From Archaeoglobaceae archaeon (lineage in GTDB: Archaea > Halobacteriota > Archaeoglobi > Archaeoglobales > Archaeoglobaceae), in NCBI GenBank assembly GCA_026985525.1, contig JALSQI010000016.1, positions 1-50,238 of the forward strand: 50,238 bases of DNA. The letters are read 5' to 3'. Below, piece after piece: positions 46,076 to 50,238 of the stretch. The notes beneath the pieces were generated by a model. The model was not told the origin of the DNA and ran no database searches. It was given only the letters and a program-made list of their open reading frames with translations. The first letter of the stretch is position 1. Each line of letters starts with the position of its first letter. The translations under genes were made by a program, and so were the position numbers.

Positions 46076-47113
46076 ATGGTATTCAAGCTAAAAGACGGGA
46101 TAAAAGTAAAAAGAGAAAACAAAACGACCGATATCGTTAAGAGAAGGGGAGTTATAACTGCGAAAAACGTTCATCTGAAAAAATTCCCCATAGACAATCC
46201 CGTCACGATTTTCAATGCATCAATAGATGTCGAAGGAGACGAAATCATTGTTTACGGCAGAATAGTCCTCGGTTATTTCACATACGCTAGTGCAGTAGCG
46301 GAGTTTAGAGTTCCGCTAAACGATGTTTTGAACGGTTTTGAAGCTGGTCACTATACAGCAGATATATGTGTTTTTCCAGACAACAAGTACGATCTCTGGG
46401 GAGTCGAAGATCCAAGAGTTTACAGAATAGATGGAAAAAGGGTAATGACTTACTGCGGGAGAACTGTTCACTACTTCGACCCTTCAGTTAGGGTTGAAAG
46501 AACTCTGCCAGTAACTGCTGTTTGCGAAGGTGGAAAGTGGGTTAAGCTTTGTGCTTTCAGAGTTCCGGAAGAGTTTAGAGGATTTGTAATAAGTGATAAA
46601 GACTCGTTCTTAGTTGAAATGGACAAGTGCTATCTTTTCCACAGATTGCACATGAGAGATGAGAACTTTTACTTGGTTAAAAGCGTCGTAAATTGCGACG
46701 TTTTTAGCAGGAAAGAGCTTGGAGACGTTATAGTAAACGATACAGAAACTGTACTCGAACCGGCAAAGTACGAAGAAAAGCTCGGATGGAACACTCCACC
46801 AGTAAAAGTTGACGGAGAGTATCTATTGTTACTGCACGCAGTAGATGCAGAAACAAAAGCTTACAGGGTTTTTGCCATGCTTATGGATGGAGAAGGAAAA
46901 GTTACATCAGTTACTCCTCACTACATAATGGAGCCTAAGGAATGCTACGAAATATATGGAGATAGGCCTTACACAGTATTTCCGTGTGGAGCTATCTTAG
47001 TAGATGATGAGCTGTTGATATCTTATGGGGCATCTGATTCTGCAGTTGGTTTTGGGACTGTAGAGTTAAGTGAGTTAATGGATATGTTGGAAAAAGGCAG
47101 AATTGAACAATGA
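46076..47113 (+). CDS. GH130-like mannoside phosphorylase/hydrolase family protein
   Basis: A 345-residue five-bladed beta-propeller-type protein. GVEDPRVYRI (catalytic-type Asp at about residue 112) and the C-terminal block YEIYGDRPYTVFPCGA...LLISYGASDSAVGFG match glycoside hydrolase family 130, whose members phosphorolyse or hydrolyse beta-mannosides. It is cytoplasmic (no signal peptide). Similarity is moderate, so the substrate is open; a mannose-containing compatible solute or glycan is a guess. The next gene (HAD phosphatase) overlaps by 4 bases, so a product phosphate might be handled there. Confidence 0.72.
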   Translation: MVFKLKDGIKVKRENKTTDIVKRRGVITAKNVHLKKFPIDNPVTIFNASIDVEGDEIIVYGRIVLGYFTYASAVAEFRVPLNDVLNGFEAGHYTADICVFPDNKYDLWGVEDPRVYRIDGKRVMTYCGRTVHYFDPSVRVERTLPVTAVCEGGKWVKLCAFRVPEEFRGFVISDKDSFLVEMDKCYLFHRLHMRDENFYLVKSVVNCDVFSRKELGDVIVNDTETVLEPAKYEEKLGWNTPPVKVDGEYLLLLHAVDAETKAYRVFAMLMDGEGKVTSVTPHYIMEPKECYEIYGDRPYTVFPCGAILVDDELLISYGASDSAVGFGTVELSELMDMLEKGRIEQ

Positions 47114-47775
47114 TAAGGGCGATTGCTGTCGATATAGATGGGACTATAACTTACAAGAATAGAAGCCTTAACTGTAGGGCTGTAGAAGCACTCAGAAAAG
47201 TCAAAGTCCCAGTAATTTTATCTACTGGTAATATTTCCTGTTTTGCGAGAACAGCTGCAAAGCTGATAGGAGTATCGGACATGGTTATATGTGAAAACGG
47301 CGGTGTTGTAAGGTTTAGCTACGATGGAGAAGATGTAGTTTTAGGAGATAAAGAAAAATGCCTTAAAGCAGCAGAAAAACTTTCACACTATTTTAAACTC
47401 GAATTCTTAGATGAAGAGTACAGAAAGTCTGAAGTTTGCGTTAGAAGGACTTTTCCGGCTGAAAAAGCGAGAAAAATAATTGAAGGTTTAGGAGTAAAAC
47501 TCTTGGATTCGGGTTACGCTTACCACATAGTCGATTGTAAGGTCAGTAAAGGTAACGCCCTTAAATACATGGCTGAAAAGATTGGAATTGACGTAAAAGA
47601 TTTTGCCGCCATAGGTGATTCTGAAAACGATATAGAGATGCTAAAAATTGCTGGAATCGGAATAGCTGTTGCAAATGCTGATTTAAAGCTTAAAAAAGTA
47701 GCTGACATAGTAGTTCCCGGAAAAGATGGCGATGGAGTCGTTCAATCGCTAAAAATTTTGGGGTTGATACAATGA
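47110..47775 (+). CDS. Phosphoglycolate phosphatase-like HAD hydrolase
   Basis: A 221-residue HAD phosphatase of the archaeal PGP/Cof-like (TA0175) group: motif I AVDIDGTIT with both Asp residues, motif II LSTGN, the lysine in KVSKGNAL, and motif IV AAIGDSENDIEM. A C2-type cap lies between motifs II and III. Phosphoglycolate is the family substrate in Thermoplasma; with the GH130-like neighbour a sugar phosphate is also possible. It overlaps both neighbours by 4 bases (ATGA at each junction). Confidence 0.88.
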   Translation: MIRAIAVDIDGTITYKNRSLNCRAVEALRKVKVPVILSTGNISCFARTAAKLIGVSDMVICENGGVVRFSYDGEDVVLGDKEKCLKAAEKLSHYFKLEFLDEEYRKSEVCVRRTFPAEKARKIIEGLGVKLLDSGYAYHIVDCKVSKGNALKYMAEKIGIDVKDFAAIGDSENDIEMLKIAGIGIAVANADLKLKKVADIVVPGKDGDGVVQSLKILGLIQ

Positions 47776-48782
47776 TTAAAATGATTAAAATTGACGGTAG
47801 TTATGGAGAGGGAGGAGGGCAAATTCTAAGGACTGCAATAGCGCTTTCTTGTATAACTGGTGAGGCTGTGGAGGTTTACAACATAAGAGCTAATAGGCCT
47901 AAACCGGGGTTGGCGATGCAACACGTGAAAGGAATAGAAGCAGCAAGAGAAATCGCTAATGCTAAAGTGGAAGGGTTAAAAAAGGGATCTACCAAAATCA
48001 CATTCTTTCCCGGAAAAGTTAAAGGTAAACAACTCAAAATAGACGTGGGAACGGCTGGGAGCGTAACTCTAATTCTTCAAGTAATTTCTCCAATATCTAT
48101 GGTGGCTGAAAGAGAAGTAGAAGTTTTTATAAAAGGTGGGACTGACGTTAACTGGTCTCCTCCCGTCGATTACATGAAAAACGTTACTTTTTACGGATTG
48201 AAGAGGATGGGTGGTAAAGCTGAACTACTAGTTCTTGAAAGAGGGTATTACCCAAAAGGGGGAGGTAAGGTCAGAGCTTTTTTCGAACCCTCTAAGTTGC
48301 TGGGTTTGGAGTTTAAACCTGAAAAAGTGAAAGTTGTTAAAGGCGTTAGCCACTGTCAGAATTTACCCGCTCACGTAGCGGAAAGACAGGCAAAATCTGC
48401 TAAGGAATTGCTACCTTTTGAAACGGAAATAGAAATAGAAGTTAGGAAAGGTATCTCTACTGGTAGTGGAATAACTTTGTGGTGTGGGTTGATAGGCGGT
48501 AGCTCTCTTGGTGAGAAGGGTAAAAAAGCTGAAGTTGTTGGTAGAGAAGCAGCTAATAGATTTCTTGAAGGAGTTAATAGCAAAGCCGCTCTTGATGAAT
48601 GGGTTGGGGATCAAATAATGGTTTTTGCCTCTATTGCGAGTGGTGTAACTAAGTACACAGTTTCTAAGATTACTATGCACCAAATAAGTAATGCTTACGT
48701 TATAAACAAATTTTTCGATAACTGCGTTAAAATAGACGAGGAGAAGAGAGAGATTTTAATTAGGGGAGCGGGAATAACTTAG
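47772..48782 (+). CDS. rtcA: RNA 3'-terminal phosphate cyclase
   Basis: A 336-residue enzyme that turns RNA 3'-phosphate into 2',3'-cyclic phosphate with ATP. Signatures: DGSYGEGGGQILRTAIALS, NRPKPGLAMQHVKG, GTAGSVTLILQ and ERGYYPKGGGKV. The adenylation histidine is in TMHQISN (about residue 303). ATG 47772 overlaps the previous stop (ATGA); ATG 47781 is three codons downstream and also plausible. Archease, the RtcB activator, is at 20.9 kb, so two RNA-end-processing genes are in the window. The 3' end overlaps the convergent membrane-protein gene by 23 bases. Confidence 0.93.
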   Translation: MIKMIKIDGSYGEGGGQILRTAIALSCITGEAVEVYNIRANRPKPGLAMQHVKGIEAAREIANAKVEGLKKGSTKITFFPGKVKGKQLKIDVGTAGSVTLILQVISPISMVAEREVEVFIKGGTDVNWSPPVDYMKNVTFYGLKRMGGKAELLVLERGYYPKGGGKVRAFFEPSKLLGLEFKPEKVKVVKGVSHCQNLPAHVAERQAKSAKELLPFETEIEIEVRKGISTGSGITLWCGLIGGSSLGEKGKKAEVVGREAANRFLEGVNSKAALDEWVGDQIMVFASIASGVTKYTVSKITMHQISNAYVINKFFDNCVKIDEEKREILIRGAGIT

Positions 48783-49554
48783 ATAAACACTGAATCAGTT
48801 TTTCTTCTGCAATCGAGTGTTCTTTGAAGTGTTTATTTGGATCGGAGAACAGCGTGTAGTACCAGTATATACCCGCAATTCCAGCAGTTGCAACGCTGAG
48901 TAAAAAGTACATGACCGTATCCCTATCTGGATAGTAAATTTCAAGCTCTATTTCACTTTCCAATTCTCTATTAAAGATTTCGGAAAACATATCGTAAATC
49001 AATTCTTCGTACTTGCTGTGCTTGAAGAAATCTCTCGTCAGAAAGTGATATATGTACGGAATTGCAAAGAAATTTACTACAGGTATTAAGGAAAGTACTA
49101 CCCACCCAGCTACGTTTTTCTTTCCCGTTTCGACTTCGCACCTCTTTACGTACTCTTTGATTTTCCAAGCTTCTTTTTTAAAACCCTTCTCCTCGAAAAC
49201 TTTTGAAATAGCATTGTAAAGGTTAGAAGTTCTTTCGAAGTGAAAATTTCTTCTCGAAATCAATACTGATAATATATAAATATTCAATATCTCTGAAACG
49301 GCAAAAACTATTGATGAGACTATGCTCAACGGAGTTAAGTGGTAAGGATACGTGTAGTATGAGTAAGGCTGAGTGTAGGTATGAAAACCGTAGTAGTAAA
49401 TTTTGCTGTGTAAAAAATTAAAAGTTATTTTTTCAATGTTTGATGCAAAAACGATTATGGACGAGATAATAGCCAAAGTCATCTGCAAAACCATCCAGGC
49501 GGGACTGAATATTTTATCTCCACCAATGTATTTCTCGACTCCTTCTAACTCCAT
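48760..49554 (-). CDS. Multi-pass membrane protein of unknown function
   Basis: A 264-residue protein with about four membrane helices (MVLQMTLAIISSIIVFAS; LSIVSSIVFAVSEILNIYIL; VAGWVVLSLIPVVNFFAIPYIY; MYFLLSVATAGIAGIYWYYTLF). Between helices 1 and 2 is a very Tyr-rich loop (KIYYYGFHTYTQPYSYYTYPYH), probably external. The C-terminal segment TAGIAGIYWYYTLFSDPNKHF resembles DUF4234-type proteins, but I cannot assign a family with confidence. No start-codon alternative looks better. It is convergent with, and overlaps, rtcA. Confidence 0.7.
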   Translation of the reverse strand: MELEGVEKYIGGDKIFSPAWMVLQMTLAIISSIIVFASNIEKITFNFLHSKIYYYGFHTYTQPYSYYTYPYHLTPLSIVSSIVFAVSEILNIYILSVLISRRNFHFERTSNLYNAISKVFEEKGFKKEAWKIKEYVKRCEVETGKKNVAGWVVLSLIPVVNFFAIPYIYHFLTRDFFKHSKYEELIYDMFSEIFNRELESEIELEIYYPDRDTVMYFLLSVATAGIAGIYWYYTLFSDPNKHFKEHSIAEEKLIQCLSKLFPLP

Positions 49555-49633
49555 GAACTCTCGTAGTTTCAGAATACTTTAAAATTTTCGTTTCTATCGG
49601 AGTAGATTATCAAAGTAAACATTGCAAACAAAA

Positions 49634-49645
49634 TTTTTAAATAAT
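49634..49645 (+). promoter_or_regulatory. TATA box for the 148-aa membrane protein gene
   Basis: TTTTTAAATAAT is centred about 25 bases before ATG 49665, again a leaderless arrangement. The 110-base gap shows nothing else. Confidence 0.45.
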
Positions 49646-49664
49646 TCTTTTCTATTTTAACTTC

Positions 49665-50111
49665 ATGAGCGATAGACCTACTGGAGTTACAGTTTTAGGT
49701 ATCTTGTCTATAATTATAGGGGCTTTAAACTTGATTGGAGGTATAATGTTATTTGCGTTGGGACCAGCGTTTCAGAGTGCGATGATGAGTAGAAGCATGG
49801 GGCCGTCGATAGTACACGTATTTGGAGCCTTAGGAGCAATCAACATCGTCTTCGGAGCAGTCTTTATTTTGATTGGATACGGACTTTTAAATGGTATGAG
49901 TTGGAGCTGGTGGTTAACAGTTATATTCTCAGCAATAGGCATAGTCATAAACGTTGTATCTATCTTAGGCACATTTCCAGCCCTGTTAGGCCCAACAGCT
50001 CCGTTAGGCGCAGCAATAATAATATTTCCATTGTTAGGCGTAGTAATCAACGGAATTATACTGTACTACTTCTTGCAACCGCACGTAAAGTACTACTTCG
50101 GACTTGAGTGA
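49665..50111 (+). CDS. Small four-helix membrane protein, unknown function
   Basis: A 148-residue, very hydrophobic protein with four helices (GVTVLGILSIIIGALNLIGGIMLFAL; HVFGALGAINIVFGAVFILIGYGL; WWLTVIFSAIGIVINVVSIL; AAIIIFPLLGVVINGIILYYF). It begins with RPTGVTVLGILSII, an opening shared by a broad group of archaeal and bacterial small membrane proteins of unknown role, and ends with a short HVKYYFGLE tail seen in the same group. It stands alone with its own promoter. Confidence 0.75.
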   Translation: MSDRPTGVTVLGILSIIIGALNLIGGIMLFALGPAFQSAMMSRSMGPSIVHVFGALGAINIVFGAVFILIGYGLLNGMSWSWWLTVIFSAIGIVINVVSILGTFPALLGPTAPLGAAIIIFPLLGVVINGIILYYFLQPHVKYYFGLE

Positions 50112-50184
50112 ATTTTTTATATTTCTTATTATTTTATATTTTGCTTTGCAATTCAATATAATTCAAAAATTTTTATTAATTTAA

Positions 50185-50238
50185 TTAAGATTTGATAAAC
50201 TCAGAAAGCCTCCTCATAGCCTCCTCTATGTTCTCTTT
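50185..50238 (-). CDS. C-terminal end of a gene running off the window, possibly an aminotransferase
   Basis: The last 17 codons before a TAA at 50185-50187 read KENIEEAMRRLSEFIKS on the minus strand. The form IEEA..RL.EF is the usual C terminus of class I aminotransferases, but 17 residues are too few for a firm call. Confidence 0.45.
   Translation of the reverse strand, partial: KENIEEAMRRLSEFIKS

Noticed and set aside
48600-48782. Suspected loss of the catalytic histidine of RtcA
   Set aside because: The EWVGDQ segment lacks His, but the adenylation His lies further on, in TMHQISN, and is present.

Overview
The window is chromosomal DNA from a hyperthermophilic, sulfite/sulfate-respiring euryarchaeon of the order Archaeoglobales. 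The sequence supports this in several ways: dsrA-dsrB-dsrD with its ferredoxin, methylene-H4MPT reductase (mer), Alba, LonB, Cdc48/VAT, GatD, a TIP49/RuvBL-type ATPase, family B DNA polymerase, Mre11-Rad50, and an hsr1-cdc48-hsp20 heat-shock cluster in the order known from Archaeoglobus fulgidus. Base composition is AT-rich (about 40% GC by eye). Many genes use GTG or TTG starts behind GGAGGTGA-type ribosome binding sites; others look leaderless, with a TATA box about 26 nt before the start codon. I cannot name the species from this window alone.

Layout. 1-3.7 kb: the end of dapF, a FilR1-type regulator, DNA polymerase B, and a small four-Cys protein on the minus strand. 3.7-9.8 kb: a ClC chloride transporter, a ferredoxin plus geranylgeranyl-reductase pair, a TIM-barrel protein, a UPF0200/UPF0201 fusion, and the siroheme enzyme uroporphyrinogen methyltransferase, divergent from dsr. 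9.9-12.9 kb: dsrA-dsrB-dsrD, then a dsr-linked ferredoxin. 13.0-15.9 kb: a tight operon of CcmC, a 37-residue CcmD-like protein, a duplicated MgtE-type transporter and a THUMP-less ThiI-like PP-loop protein, followed by alba. 15.9-19.9 kb: a ModE-like regulator with molybdate/tungstate uptake genes (permease and binding protein, no ATPase), divergent from a Na+/solute symporter with a 54-residue companion. 19.9-24.9 kb: hisG, archease, mer, and a ChlI/MoxR-like AAA+ plus VWA pair. 24.9-29.5 kb: rad50, mre11 and an XRE-CBS regulator, all on the minus strand. 29.7-31 kb: two adjacent pentaheme c-type cytochromes. 30.9-34.5 kb: a five-gene minus-strand operon of Dph6-like ligase, amidotransferase, gatD, metallophosphoesterase and DUF523. 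34.5-38.6 kb: lonB, engB, a 57-residue Sec61-beta and a TIP49-like ATPase. 38.7-43.2 kb: a truncated, frameshifted TauE/SafE gene, a C/D box guide RNA, then hsr1-cdc48-hsp20. 43.2-50.2 kb: leuB/aksF-type dehydrogenase, a 48-residue protein, hisC, Fap7-like kinase, a GH130-like protein, phosphoglycolate phosphatase, rtcA, two membrane proteins and the end of an aminotransferase-like gene.

How the genes fit together. DsrAB reduces sulfite using siroheme; the divergent methyltransferase supplies the first siroheme-specific step. The CcmC/CcmD-like proteins and the two pentaheme cytochromes point to c-type cytochrome electron transfer outside the membrane. LonB, Cdc48, Hsp20 and HSR1 form the protein quality-control part of the window. 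The most notable non-routine observations are: a C/D box sRNA at 39468-39530 whose D guide pairs with a 16S rRNA segment; a CTAAC-N5-GTTAG operator before hsr1; a Rad50 whose central zinc hook reads C-x6-C instead of C-x2-C; a near-perfect palindrome on the dsrA TATA box; and several small genes (37, 44, 48, 54 and 57 residues) that are easy to miss. No rRNA, tRNA, CRISPR array or transposon was recognised.
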